From positions 372,001 through 436,000 of the forward strand of contig NZ_AP024908.1 in assembly GCF_024347135.1 (NCBI RefSeq): DNA of 64,000 nt. Reading direction: 5' to 3'. A program made the position numbers and the translations under genes. This document shows positions 26,217-35,356 of the stretch, one piece after another (within the stretch, counting starts at the first letter, position 1; each line of letters begins with the position of its first letter). The notes under the pieces were generated by a model. The model worked only from the letters and a program-made list of their open reading frames with translations, had not been told where the DNA came from and did no database searches. The stretch is from Vibrio spartinae. GTDB taxonomy: Bacteria; Pseudomonadota; Gammaproteobacteria; Enterobacterales; Vibrionaceae.

Positions 26217-28325
26217 ATGAAACTAAAACTTAGAAGTCAATTGTTACTTATTTTTTCTTTAATAGGGATATTACCTGTTGCAATTGTTGCGACCATTTCA
26301 TTAATGAAATCGACTGCGGCACTGGAAAGTAACGCATTGGATCAGCTAATAAGTTCACGAGATGTTAAGGCGAACCAAATAGAAAGCTATCTTGATAGTG
26401 CAGAAAAAGATATTTCTATCCTATCAAATAGCAGAGATGTATATGAGTTGTTTCGTGCCTTACAAGTGTATCAAGAGTTAGAAGAAATTGTTTCTGAAAA
26501 TGATAAGTTTGGCGTTGACAACATAGACTATAAAGCAATTTGGAAAGAAAGAAGTGAAAATCTATTAAAATATGTCGATGTCCTGGGCTATCGTGACCTT
26601 TTATTATTATCTGCTGATAAGGGGCATATTATTTATAGTGTGAAAAAAGGTGAGGAACTTGGTTCAAATGTGAAAAAGAACTTCGATGAAAAAAATCCAG
26701 TCTCAGTTTTATGGAGAAAAGTTTTAGACACAAAAGGTGTGACATTTCAAGATTTTACACCCTATAGCTATCGGGATAATAGTCCGAGATTCTTTGTTGG
26801 CGCGCCTGTGTTTAATTTACGTGGTGATACAATCGCTGTCGTGATTTTAGAGCTTTCCGGAGGCGTCATTAATGACATTATGTCTCAGCGTTCAGGGCTC
26901 GGAGAAACAGGTGAAACTTACCTCGTTGGTAAAGACAATTTAATGCGTTCCGACTCTTATTTGGATAGCGCACATCATTCTGTTGTGAATGCATTTGCCA
27001 ATCCAAAAAATAATAAAGCAGAAAGTATCGCAGTTAACGCTGCATTGTCGGGTGAAACAGGCTCAAAATTAATCGACAGTTATTTAGGGCGTGAAGTGTT
27101 GTCTGCCTATGCACCATTAAAATTTGAGGGTGCGACATGGGCGATTGTGGCAGAAAAATCACGTGGGGAAGCTTTCGCATCGGTGAGTGCAATAAAATGG
27201 GCAGTCATGTTTTCAATGTTGATTACAGCCGTCATTATCATTGCAATCGGTATTGTATTGAGTCGCTCGATTACCAATCCTATTCTTAAAATGATCGACA
27301 TTGTTAATCAATTGGCAAGTGGTAATGTTCGTAAGAGAGCAAACATAAAACGCTCAGATGAACTTGGAGATATGGCATCGTCGTTAGATAACTTTGCAGA
27401 AAAGCTGGAAACGGTTTTTGTGAGTAGTTTGGAAAAAATATCAGAAGGTGATTTGACGAGTAATTTAACGTCTAACGGCCAACAAGATGTTATCACTAAT
27501 GCACTGATTAAAACCAATGCTGATCTGAAAAGTATTGTTACTGATATTTCAGGTTATACCAATAGCATCGTTGAGCAGAGCAATAAGGTCATGCTTTCCA
27601 GCGAAACAATATTGTCGAATACGGCAAGTTCTGAACAATCAATACAGTCGATTTCCGCGGCGATAGTTGAGGTTAACGAGCAGGTCAAGATTACTGCTAA
27701 CACAGCGAAAGAAGCTGATGAATTGAGTCAGAAAGCGAAGCAGTCGGCTTCACTTGGGAGTGACCTTGTTAGCAAAACCGTGTCAGCGATGAATGATATC
27801 AGAGAGGCGAGCAGTAATATTTCTTCTATTCTTTCTGCGATAGAAGACATTGCAAATCAAACCAATCTGTTAGCCTTAAATGCGGCGATTGAGGCCGCCA
27901 GAGCCGGTGAAACAGGCAGAGGTTTTGCTGTGGTTGCAGATGAAGTGCGAGCTTTGGCAGCACAAAGTACAAAAGCGGCAAATGAAACAGCTAAGTTAAT
28001 TGCAGTCGTGGTTGAAAAAACGCAAGTCGGTGCAGACATTTCTGGAAGCTCGTCTGAGAGCCTTAAAGAAATCGTTGACTCTATTGAAGTGGTATGTGAC
28101 TTGATGGGTAATATTGCGGTTGCTTCCGAAGAGCAGGCTCGAACCATTGATGATACGAGTAGCAACTTAAATCGTATCGCTGATAAAAATGTTGAAACAA
28201 CATCAGAAGCCAAAGAGGGCGCCGGGACTTCTCAGAAACTAACGGAGATGTCGTCTGGACTGAAAGGTATTGTGGAGAAATTTACCCTCGGTTCCGAATC
28301 CTCTCATTCTGGCCGTCGGTTGTAA
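26217..28325 (+). CDS. Methyl-accepting chemotaxis protein with periplasmic Cache-type sensor
   Basis: A 702-residue inner-membrane receptor. One helix near residues 8-28 is followed by a periplasmic sensor of about 290 residues, Cache-like, with [20 protein letters not shown] typical of its membrane-proximal half. A second helix (about 325-348), a HAMP domain ([21 protein letters not shown]) and the cytoplasmic coiled-coil follow. The signalling tip [20 protein letters not shown] is intact. The C-terminus has no CheR-binding pentapeptide. It follows an orphan binding protein and is probably co-transcribed with it, suggesting the receptor detects the binding protein's ligand. Confidence 0.92.
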   Translation: MKLKLRSQLLLIFSLIGILPVAIVATISLMKSTAALESNALDQLISSRDVKANQIESYLDSAEKDISILSNSRDVYELFRALQVYQELEEIVSENDKFGVDNIDYKAIWKERSENLLKYVDVLGYRDLLLLSADKGHIIYSVKKGEELGSNVKKNFDEKNPVSVLWRKVLDTKGVTFQDFTPYSYRDNSPRFFVGAPVFNLRGDTIAVVILELSGGVINDIMSQRSGLGETGETYLVGKDNLMRSDSYLDSAHHSVVNAFANPKNNKAESIAVNAALSGETGSKLIDSYLGREVLSAYAPLKFEGATWAIVAEKSRGEAFASVSAIKWAVMFSMLITAVIIIAIGIVLSRSITNPILKMIDIVNQLASGNVRKRANIKRSDELGDMASSLDNFAEKLETVFVSSLEKISEGDLTSNLTSNGQQDVITNALIKTNADLKSIVTDISGYTNSIVEQSNKVMLSSETILSNTASSEQSIQSISAAIVEVNEQVKITANTAKEADELSQKAKQSASLGSDLVSKTVSAMNDIREASSNISSILSAIEDIANQTNLLALNAAIEAARAGETGRGFAVVADEVRALAAQSTKAANETAKLIAVVVEKTQVGADISGSSSESLKEIVDSIEVVCDLMGNIAVASEEQARTIDDTSSNLNRIADKNVETTSEAKEGAGTSQKLTEMSSGLKGIVEKFTLGSESSHSGRRL

Positions 28326-28359
28326 GTGTCTTGCTTAAAAAATGAGACTATAACTAATT

Positions 28360-28791
28360 TTGTGCGTTTTCGGTACGTTATTGCCTTTCACTCAATTGAT
28401 ACCTTGGGTCGATAAGGGCGCAGTTCGAAACGAGATGGTTCTCGAAGAAATCAATAACTATGCGTGTTTTGGCAACATGGTGACGACCTTTTATGATCGC
28501 AGTATGATTGATTCATACGGGTACAGTCAGCTTGAAAATATACCCGTTTCGGATTTTTTATTAAATCAGTGTCGTGAATTGGTCTATCACCGAAAGGTTT
28601 TTATCTTCCCACCGTGGGAATCAATCTATGAAAATGACATCGAGCGGAAGCAAGACTTTCATGAAGCGGTAGCGACTTATCATGAGATGGTTGATGCCTA
28701 CAAAAATTTTGGTTATGACTTAGTTGAAGTCCCAAAGGTTTCAGTTAAAGCAAGAGCCGAGTTTATCTTAAACACCTTGGATAACGGCTAG
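28360..28791 (+). pseudogene. AAA_28-type ATPase/kinase, N-terminally truncated
   Basis: About 143 codons of a predicted ATPase are left. The family's C-terminal blocks are clear: FYDRSMIDSYGYSQLE, CRELVYHRKVFIFPPWESIY, NDIERKQDFHEAVATYH and GYDLVEVPKVSV. The first part, including the Walker A loop, is missing, and the only starts are TTG 28360 or internal Met codons. The gene is dead or makes a fragment without the nucleotide-binding loop. It lies downstream of the chemoreceptor in a stretch of gene debris. Confidence 0.75.
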
Positions 28792-29377
28792 CACGATATC
28801 GAAAAACTCGGTAAACGAAATTGCGCGCCAGTGATTCTTGCCAAGATGCAAGCGTCACCAGAAAATCTTTGTTGTGTGGCTGAGTTGCGTGTTGTCCGGA
28901 AAAGCCTAACCATTCATCCGTGAATGATTTTCTTGGTTGGGTGGTTGATTTGAATAAAGTGAAACATTGAATCAACAAAGCTCAATTGATCGATGCTCTC
29001 AGGGTGAAAAATCAGGACGATTTTTCAGGATTGCCTGAGCAGGATGCGAATCAATCCGACCCTGATTCGGTGCGCTGAACTCAAAAAGATGCTTTTGGTT
29101 ACTTTTGACATCTATCAAAAGTAACTGGGGCGCTTTCGGAGATGCTAATGAAATCGAGGAAAGTCATTGCGTCCCAAACCACAACCTAATGATAATAAGC
29201 AGAATTTCCCCCGTCTTCCCCGTTACCCCCATTCCAAAAATTACTTTTCCCCATCAGAAAGCTAAATTCAAATATGACTTATAAACTCTATTGAGTATAA
29301 TCATTGACTCATATAAAACTGTATTATCAATAAGCTTTCATCCACAAAAAAGAATCACAGCATAGTCAACAACGTCA
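28792..29377. other. Gene-free stretch ahead of the toxin gene
   Basis: This 586-base region holds no convincing gene. The first 190 bases have short broken frames that look like debris. A perfect hairpin is listed separately at 29098-29125. The last 120 bases are AT-rich, and TTGACTCATATAAAAC near 29304 may be part of the toxin promoter. Confidence 0.45.
29098..29125. repeat. Hairpin repeat GTTACTTTTG / CAAAAGTAAC
   Basis: Perfect 10-bp arms flank an 8-base loop, followed by TGGGGCGCTTTCG. Similar hairpins with this flank recur in intergenic DNA of many gammaproteobacteria. There is no T-tract, so a plain terminator is unlikely. Confidence 0.7.
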
Positions 29378-30928
29378 ATGAACGATCAAACCACTCAAAT
29401 TTACAACCTGATGAGATATGAATTTGCTCAAGTTGAAGGAGACTTCACTTCCCTACGCGAGTCAGATGTGAAATCTGTCATACCTGCCGGAATGCGCTTT
29501 GCTGATTTTCTCGAACAGCTTCGCAGCGGCCATCAAGTCTTACTGACGGATGTACCGTCGATTCCTTTGCTGATTCGGGATCGGGATGAGTGGGGCAATC
29601 AATACTGGCGAGTCAATCCCGAGGTTGAGCCTCAGCTCGACTGGCTGGCGTACAAGGCTTATACCGCGCGGGTTGAATTGGTCAATCATGGCATTGGTTC
29701 GACTTATTCCGGCAGTGTCAACGCCTCTGTGTATACCGAGCCTTATGTTGAACGCAATCAAGTGAAACTCACTTTAGCAGAGCGGTTGGCAAGGCAGCGT
29801 CAGGAACGATTACGAGAGTTGGATAAAATCCCATTGCCTTCATCCGCATGGCAGAACGCATTTAACAAACCGCCAGTCAAACCCTCCCGTTTTGCCAAAT
29901 CTGCCCTTGTACCGAAAGGAACCTGTGATATCGGTACACAAAGAGAGCCGCTTTCTGCGCTGGGGGATTATGCGGCTTATACACTTGCTGTCGGGCTGGG
30001 GATTAGTGCTGCTTCTGAAGAAGCTTTTTTAACGCGTATTGGTGGTGCAGCACTGGCAGAGCTGCCGAACCTGACGATGAAAATTGTCGGTCGGGTGGGT
30101 ATTCTGGCCGCATTTCTGCCCAGCCAGTTTGGTGACGGCACGCTGTACAATGAAAATGACCTGCTTGACAAAACCACGGTTGAAACCAATATCCGCTTAG
30201 GGTTCAATGCTGATAATCGGATTTACGGCTATCACGTCAATGGGGTGAATATTCCCAAACGTGAAGTGACTCGGGTCGGGGATAAATTCGTCGTTGCGTT
30301 AGAGCCGGATGTCACCATTGAATGGGTGCCGATCAGCGGTGATTTTGGCGGTAAACCGATCCTTGTCAATCCCATTCCTGACCTGCAAACTTACAATATC
30401 TGGGTGTATCCGGAGGCTGAGCAAGGTCAAGAATTTGATAACACCTACATCACGCCAATTGCTGATGCAGATTTACAAGACTATATTCTGACCTTTCCGG
30501 CAGATACCGGACTCCCACCACTGTATGTGGTATATAGTCATCAAGTGCGTCAACCGAATGGTCAGTATGGTGCGAGTAAATACCCCAAACCGGAGCTAAA
30601 CCGAACATCTCTTCGGGCTGAGACCAAAAGACAGATTGAAGCCAATGCAAGAAAACTGAATGGTCAGTTTGTTGATAATAATGGTCGTGAGATCACTGAC
30701 TGGCATTACGGACATAGGAAAGGCTTAGAAAATCGACGGATACTCAGAGCCGCTGATGAGATGGAAATGACGCAGGAAGAATTGAATGATTTTGTGAATT
30801 CACACCCTGACTATTTTCAGATTGAAGACGCCAGAACTAACCTTAGTCATGCAAACGAAAAACCGGGCAGCGATGACCTAGAAAAAATTCTTGAAGATAT
30901 GGACAAATTTTTAGAGAAGAGACGATAA
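29378..30928 (+). CDS. Polymorphic toxin: S-type pyocin domain with C-terminal GH-E nuclease
   Basis: A 516-residue protein. The N-terminal 180 residues match nothing I know. The middle (about 190-400; LGDYAAYTLAVGLGIS to PPLYVVYSH) resembles the pyocin-S/colicin translocation-type domain. The C-terminal 100 residues contain GQFVDNNGREITDWHYGHRK and ENRRILRAADEMEMTQEELNDF, the Gly-His...Glu pattern of GH-E nucleases in the HNH/Endo VII superfamily. There is no Sec signal. It could be a bacteriocin or a type VI secretion cargo effector; similar pyocin-HNH proteins serve T6SS in vibrios. The next gene, two bases on, is the likely immunity gene. No clear ribosome site precedes ATG 29378. Confidence 0.78.
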   Translation: MNDQTTQIYNLMRYEFAQVEGDFTSLRESDVKSVIPAGMRFADFLEQLRSGHQVLLTDVPSIPLLIRDRDEWGNQYWRVNPEVEPQLDWLAYKAYTARVELVNHGIGSTYSGSVNASVYTEPYVERNQVKLTLAERLARQRQERLRELDKIPLPSSAWQNAFNKPPVKPSRFAKSALVPKGTCDIGTQREPLSALGDYAAYTLAVGLGISAASEEAFLTRIGGAALAELPNLTMKIVGRVGILAAFLPSQFGDGTLYNENDLLDKTTVETNIRLGFNADNRIYGYHVNGVNIPKREVTRVGDKFVVALEPDVTIEWVPISGDFGGKPILVNPIPDLQTYNIWVYPEAEQGQEFDNTYITPIADADLQDYILTFPADTGLPPLYVVYSHQVRQPNGQYGASKYPKPELNRTSLRAETKRQIEANARKLNGQFVDNNGREITDWHYGHRKGLENRRILRAADEMEMTQEELNDFVNSHPDYFQIEDARTNLSHANEKPGSDDLEKILEDMDKFLEKRR

Positions 30929-30930
30929 AA

Positions 30931-31461
30931 ATGAAATATACGGAAAGACCGGAATATAAGCTTTTTAAGGCATTAAGGAATGGGCAAATACGACAAGCTG
31001 AAACATTAATTAAAGACGGTGCAGACATTCACAGAATATCAGAATCGGAAAAATGGAGTTACTTGCATAAAATCCTGATGTCAACATCTACAAACCCAGA
31101 GGAAAGCCCCCCGATTGAGTCTGTCCAATATCTCATTGACCAAGGGCTGGATGTCAACGCAATTGATAGCTATGGCTATACGCCACTGATCTATGCTGTA
31201 CGACAACAAAATATTGAAGGAATGCGGCTGTTACTGGAAAATGGTGCGGATGAGTTAATTGAACATCGAGCAAGTGATGATTCAACACCTTTGAATATGG
31301 TGTTTGATAGCAAACCCTATCAGTATGAAATTATGAAGCTATTGCTTGATTTCGGTGCTGATCCTGATACTAAAACAGAAAAGGGGAAATCAGTCCGAGA
31401 GCTTGTTAACTTACTCGATGACATGGATCCTAAGATTATTGAATTAGTCAGTCATTACTAA
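30931..31461 (+). CDS. Ankyrin-repeat immunity protein for the GH-E toxin
   Basis: A 176-residue soluble protein with about four ankyrin repeats. Clear examples are IRQAETLIKDGADIH, GYTPLIYAVRQQNIEGMRLL with LLENGADELIE, and PYQYEIMKLLLDFGADPD. It starts two bases after the toxin stop, inside one transcript. Ankyrin proteins directly behind polymorphic toxin genes commonly act as immunity proteins by covering the nuclease. That role is inferred from position. Ends before a hairpin terminator. Confidence 0.8.
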   Translation: MKYTERPEYKLFKALRNGQIRQAETLIKDGADIHRISESEKWSYLHKILMSTSTNPEESPPIESVQYLIDQGLDVNAIDSYGYTPLIYAVRQQNIEGMRLLLENGADELIEHRASDDSTPLNMVFDSKPYQYEIMKLLLDFGADPDTKTEKGKSVRELVNLLDDMDPKIIELVSHY

Positions 31462-31509
31462 ATAAAGCCCAATCATAAGTAAAGCTATTGTTTAAAACGG
31501 AACCCATTC

Positions 31510-31537
31510 AGAGCCGCATGATGTTGTGGCTCTTTTT
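31510..31537 (+). terminator. Terminator after the toxin/immunity pair
   Basis: AGAGCC (31510-31515) pairs with GGCTCT (31528-31533), 12-base loop, followed by TTTT. Confidence 0.7.
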
Positions 31538-31594
31538 GTATCAGCCCTTTTCCTGCAAAATCAGGGCGGGTTCTCCCCCGTTTTCACGGACGGT

Positions 31595-31880
31595 TTAGTA
31601 AAGACGTAACTGACGATCTTGTTTCGCTAGTCTATGTCGCATTCTCGGGTTATGGAACCGTTCAATGTAATCAAAAATATTTGCCCTAGCTTCGTCTCTC
31701 GTCCGGTATTGCCGATAATTAATACGTTCCCGTTTCATCACTCCGAAGAATCCTTCACAGGCCGCATTGTCTCCACCGTGACCTACGGCACTCATGCTGC
31801 TGAGCAGTTAATTGCGTTTGAGCAGACTCTGGTAATCAACACCGGTAAATTGTGTGCCGCGACCAGAATACCCCGCTAAA
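31595..31880 (-). pseudogene. IS3-family transposase remnant (C-terminal integrase part)
   Basis: Read on the minus strand, the sequence gives GYSGRGTQFTGVDYQSLLKRN, an in-frame TAA, then SAVGHGGDNAACEGFFGVMK, RTRDEARANIFDYIERF and HNPRMRHR. This is the end of an IS3-type rve integrase, holding the third catalytic Glu (EGFFG). It is broken by the stop and lacks OrfA and the first catalytic residues. It is a dead remnant between the toxin locus and the next gene. Confidence 0.8.
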
Positions 31881-31903
31881 CTGAGTTTTTAGTCGAGATC
31901 AGC

Positions 31904-31969
31904 AGACAGATATCAACTCAACGCCACCGATATGCGCCGTACGGTATATCGGCTTATTGATATCTGTCT
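31904..31969. repeat. Large two-step inverted repeat (66 bases)
   Basis: Outer arms AGACAGATATCAA (31904-31916) and TTGATATCTGTCT (31957-31969) match perfectly over 13 bases. Inner arms CCGATAT (31927-31933) and ATATCGG (31946-31952) match over 7, and the centre contains CCGTACGG. The whole could fold into a long cruciform or RNA hairpin. No T-tract follows. It lies beside the IS3 remnant. Confidence 0.85.
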
Positions 31970-32046
31970 CATTTTCGAACTAACCCGTGCTCTGAATGTC
32001 TGTAAAGGGAGATGTAGACCGCGAAAAGAAGCAGGAGCCTGAAAGT

Positions 32047-32469
32047 ATGCGAGGGTTAAGCACGATGATTCTAATTGCTGTCGGGTGTTTGATTGGATAT
32101 TTCACACCCCAGTCGTTTGGCAAGAAACACCACCGCACCAATATGCAGGTGGTCTCGGAGAAAATTGCACCGGGCGTGGTGCTGACGGGTTACCGGGAGC
32201 CCGAAGAAAGCGAAGAAAGCGAAGAAAAAGGCCCTCAAGGTTACCATTATCTTTATTATCTGCACGCTCCCGATGAAGCGCTGAGCGATCCCTTCCTGAT
32301 TACCGATACCCCGGAATTTCACCTGCGTCAGTTAAGCTCTCACCATTTGAGTATCCGTTTAACCGGACATGTTTTTCACTACCAAAGTTTGTCGCAGGTC
32401 GAATGGCATAAGCATCTCACCACCATTGTGGTTGATCTGACGGCTCACAACCCAGCGCTTTCGTCATAG
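32047..32469 (+). CDS. Hypothetical membrane-anchored protein
   Basis: A protein of about 140 residues with one N-terminal hydrophobic segment (MILIAVGCLIGYFTP) and a soluble, probably periplasmic, remainder. An acidic micro-repeat (EESEESEEK) comes from near-perfect 9-base GAAGAAAGC repeats. I recognise no family. The frame is open from ATG 31996; I prefer ATG 32047, with AGGAG about 12 bases upstream, because the upstream extension has no ribosome site, but ATG 32065 is also possible. It lies between an IS remnant and zntB and has its own orientation with zntB. Confidence 0.55.
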   Translation: MRGLSTMILIAVGCLIGYFTPQSFGKKHHRTNMQVVSEKIAPGVVLTGYREPEESEESEEKGPQGYHYLYYLHAPDEALSDPFLITDTPEFHLRQLSSHHLSIRLTGHVFHYQSLSQVEWHKHLTTIVVDLTAHNPALSS

Positions 32470-32594
32470 GATCGGTGTTGTCAATCGACAAACGTCTGAG
32501 CGAGCAATCGCGGGACGTGTAACCTGTTCTGTTCCTTTATGTTTATCTGCAAAAATCTGCTAATTTAAATAAGATAATGATTCTCGGAGGCAGC

Positions 32595-33569
32595 ATGAGT
32601 CAAAGTGCGTTTATAGCAGCTTTATTATTTGATGGGCAGGGTGGTGCGGTTGCGCTGGATCTGGAGCAGGTCAATGCCTGGCAACCCGAACAGGGCACAT
32701 TATGGGTACATATCGATTGTGCCAATGAACAGGGGTGTCACTGGTTGTCGCATCAAAGTGGTGTCGGGGAGTTGGTCGCAGATGCCTTACTGAGTCATGA
32801 TACGCGTCCGCGAGTGAGTCACGTTAATGAACAATCATTGATCTTTTTACGTGGTGTGAACCTGAGTGAGGGCGCAAGCCCTGAAGATATGGTCTCGGTG
32901 AGGATTGTGATTGATGCGCAGCGGATTATCTCTACCCGGCGGCGGCGGTTATTGTCGGTCAGTGATTTAATTCAATCTCTTCATCAGGGGCAAGGGCCAG
33001 TCAACCCTTCTGATTTTCTGGTGAGATTGTGTCATTACCTGACGTTGCGGATTGAGGCGGTGTCTACCACGTTTGAAGACCGGATCGTGCAGATTGAAGA
33101 ACTCGTGCTTGAGGCGTCGGATCCTGCCAGACCACGCAAAGAATTGATGGAAATCCGGCGTCAGACGATTCATCTGCGGCGCTATCTGGCACCTCAGCGT
33201 GAGGCGATGTTGAAAATGATGGCTGAGCGCAAGGCATGGTTACTGGCGGATGACCGGCTCTATTTACAGGAGAGTACCGATCGGTTGATTCGTTCCGTCG
33301 AAGAACTGGATGCAGTTCGTGAGCGCGCGGTGGTGACTCAGGAAGAGTTGGTCAGTCAGGTCAATGATCAGATGAACCAGCGGATGTATGTCATGTCGTT
33401 GATTGCCGCGCTGTTTTTGCCGCTTGGATTTTTGACCGGGCTGTTGGGTGTCAATATCGGCGGGATTCCGGGGACGGATAATCCCGGTGCCTTTCTCTGG
33501 TTTTCTGCCATGCTGATTGTGGTGATGTTCATTATTTTAGGACTCTTCAAGCTCAAGCGTTGGTTTTAG
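32595..33569 (+). CDS. zntB: Zinc transporter ZntB (CorA family)
   Basis: A 324-residue protein with a large cytoplasmic N-terminal domain and two C-terminal helices. The loop motif GVNIGGIPG between the helices replaces the GMN of magnesium CorA channels and is characteristic of ZntB, which moves zinc with protons. The coiled stretch RRQTIHLRRYLAPQREAM is also typical. ATG 32595 has GGAGG upstream; the frame is open from 32577. A bidirectional terminator separates it from xylA. Confidence 0.93.
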   Translation: MSQSAFIAALLFDGQGGAVALDLEQVNAWQPEQGTLWVHIDCANEQGCHWLSHQSGVGELVADALLSHDTRPRVSHVNEQSLIFLRGVNLSEGASPEDMVSVRIVIDAQRIISTRRRRLLSVSDLIQSLHQGQGPVNPSDFLVRLCHYLTLRIEAVSTTFEDRIVQIEELVLEASDPARPRKELMEIRRQTIHLRRYLAPQREAMLKMMAERKAWLLADDRLYLQESTDRLIRSVEELDAVRERAVVTQEELVSQVNDQMNQRMYVMSLIAALFLPLGFLTGLLGVNIGGIPGTDNPGAFLWFSAMLIVVMFIILGLFKLKRWF

Positions 33570-33581
33570 TGCTGACGTAAT

Positions 33582-33616
33582 AAAACAGCTCAGCACGATA
33601 TGCGCTGAGCTGTTTT
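33582..33616. terminator. Bidirectional terminator between zntB and xylA
   Basis: AAAACAGCTCAGC (33582-33594) and GCTGAGCTGTTTT (33604-33616) are perfectly complementary over 13 bases. The A-rich and T-rich outer edges let it stop transcription in both directions. Confidence 0.88.
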
Positions 33617-33706
33617 GATAAGAGAGACGGTCTGAAATCGAAGACCGTCTGTCAGGGGGTGAGGAGCATCGGTTAATCCGGTAAGCTCATTATTACCATT
33701 GATGGA

Positions 33707-35026
33707 TTATCGATAAATAAACCGATTGACCAGATTTTCCAGATATTCTTGCTGGCCGGATACTTTTTGTGGCGCGATGTCATTGTCTACAGCGAACTGA
33801 GCCAGCGATGCCAATGAATGCTCTCCGGATAGGATGTCACGGCCCAGTGATTGGCTCCAGTCGGCATAACGTTGTGCGATATGTTTACCGAGAAGATCAT
33901 TTTCGATCATGTCTGCTGCCCGTTCGAGTGCCAATGCCATGATGTCCATGCCACCGATATGACCGTGGAACATATCTTCGGCATCAATGGATGGACGACG
34001 CAGTTTGGCATCAAAGTTCAGCCCGCCGGTTGTGAAGCCACCTGTTTTGAGAATCTCGTACATGATCAGCGTGTTTTCTTCAACACTGTTCGGGAATTGG
34101 TCGGTATCCCAGCCAAGCTGCGCATCACCGCGGTTGGTGTCAACAGAACCGAAAATACCCAGCGCTGTTGCTGTCGCGATTTCATGATGGAAACTGTGCC
34201 CGGCCAGTGTGGCATGGTTCGCTTCAATATTGACTTTCACTTCATCTTCAAGCCCGAACTGTTTTAAGAAGCCATAAACTGTTGCACAGTCGTAATCGTA
34301 CTGATGTTTAGTGGGTTCTTGTGGTTTAGGTTCGATCAGGATGGTGCCTTTAAAGCCGATTTTGTGTTTGTGTTCGACAACCATTTGCATCAAGCGGCCA
34401 AGTTGTTTGCGTTCCTGACGCAAATCGGTATTCAGCAAGGTTTCATAGCCTTCGCGGCCGCCCCATAAAACATAGTTTTCACCGCCAAGCTTTTGGGTTG
34501 CACTCATCGCATGGAAAATCTGAGTGGCTGCAAAAGCAAATACTTTTGGATCCGGATTCGTGGCAGCGCCAGCCATATAACGTGGATGAGAGAACGCATT
34601 CGCAGTACCCCATAACAGTTTGACGCCGGTGTCCTGTTGTTTTTGTCCTAAAACATCAACCATTTCTGCGAAATTATTCGCATATTCTTTGATGGAATTG
34701 CCTTCAGGAGCGACATCGGCATCGTGGAAACAGTAGTAGGGCACACCGAGTTTGGTAAAGAATTCAAATGCAAGATCTGCTTTTAAGCGAGCCAGTTCCA
34801 TTGCACTGCCGCCGTGATGCCATGGTCGGTCGAATGTTGCTGAACCAAATACATCAGCTCCCGGCCAGACGAAGTTGTGCCAGTAGCAGGCAGCGAAACG
34901 CAAATGGTCTTTCATTGATTTGCCAAGAATCATCCGGTCCGCATCATAATGATGGAATGCTAAGGGATTCGCTGATTCTGTCCCTTCAAATTGAATGGGT
35001 TCAATGTGTTTAAAAAATTCAGTCAT
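33707..35026 (-). CDS. xylA: Xylose isomerase
   Basis: A 439-residue cytoplasmic enzyme converting D-xylose to D-xylulose. Landmarks are [28 protein letters not shown] (catalytic His), [16 protein letters not shown], the metal-binding [14 protein letters not shown] and [17 protein letters not shown]. Length equals the family norm for proteobacterial XylA. It faces left, away from the sugar porter, with a 330-base divergent control region that holds candidate XylR sites. It links the secreted xylanase and arabinofuranosidase genes to central metabolism. Confidence 0.97.
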   Translation of the reverse strand: MTEFFKHIEPIQFEGTESANPLAFHHYDADRMILGKSMKDHLRFAACYWHNFVWPGADVFGSATFDRPWHHGGSAMELARLKADLAFEFFTKLGVPYYCFHDADVAPEGNSIKEYANNFAEMVDVLGQKQQDTGVKLLWGTANAFSHPRYMAGAATNPDPKVFAFAATQIFHAMSATQKLGGENYVLWGGREGYETLLNTDLRQERKQLGRLMQMVVEHKHKIGFKGTILIEPKPQEPTKHQYDYDCATVYGFLKQFGLEDEVKVNIEANHATLAGHSFHHEIATATALGIFGSVDTNRGDAQLGWDTDQFPNSVEENTLIMYEILKTGGFTTGGLNFDAKLRRPSIDAEDMFHGHIGGMDIMALALERAADMIENDLLGKHIAQRYADWSQSLGRDILSGEHSLASLAQFAVDNDIAPQKVSGQQEYLENLVNRFIYR

Positions 35027-35108
35027 GATGGTTTTCCTGTATGAGTGGTAAATGCAGAGCGAATAAACTCAATTTCTATTCATCATGAAGGGATTGTTGA
35101 GTCGACGG

Positions 35109-35123
35109 CAATTGTGATTTTTC
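35109..35123 (-). promoter_or_regulatory. Candidate XylR site upstream of xylA
   Basis: On the minus strand it reads GAAAAATCACAATTG. The same pattern, RAAAAATCRYAATT, recurs upstream of the sugar porter (35204) and of xylB (38286), always in the xylose locus. XylR is the obvious candidate ligand. Confidence 0.55.
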
Positions 35124-35203
35124 TTATCGCTATTATTCATTTTTTTAAATTTGAACTGCGTTGTTTTTTTAAAATATGGGCTTATCTACATGATCACATA
35201 AAT

Positions 35204-35219
35204 AAAAAATCATAATTCC
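35204..35219 (+). promoter_or_regulatory. Candidate XylR site upstream of the sugar porter
   Basis: AAAAAATCATAATTCC matches the motif found near xylA and xylB. It lies about 138 bases before the transporter start, in the divergent gap. Confidence 0.5.
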
Positions 35220-35356
35220 TTTGAATTATTCCATAATATGCAAACCTGAATCGTTTGACTTTATATATAGCCAGACAACGCCAAGGTGAGGCGAAATCTG
35301 CATCTTGAGATTGTGAGATAGAAAGACTCCCTACAAATATAAAAGAGGTCATTCAG

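Noticed and set aside
35170..35200. CRP site (TGATCACAT) upstream of the sugar porter
   Set aside because: Only one half matches the CRP consensus; catabolite control is likely in general but this site cannot be supported.
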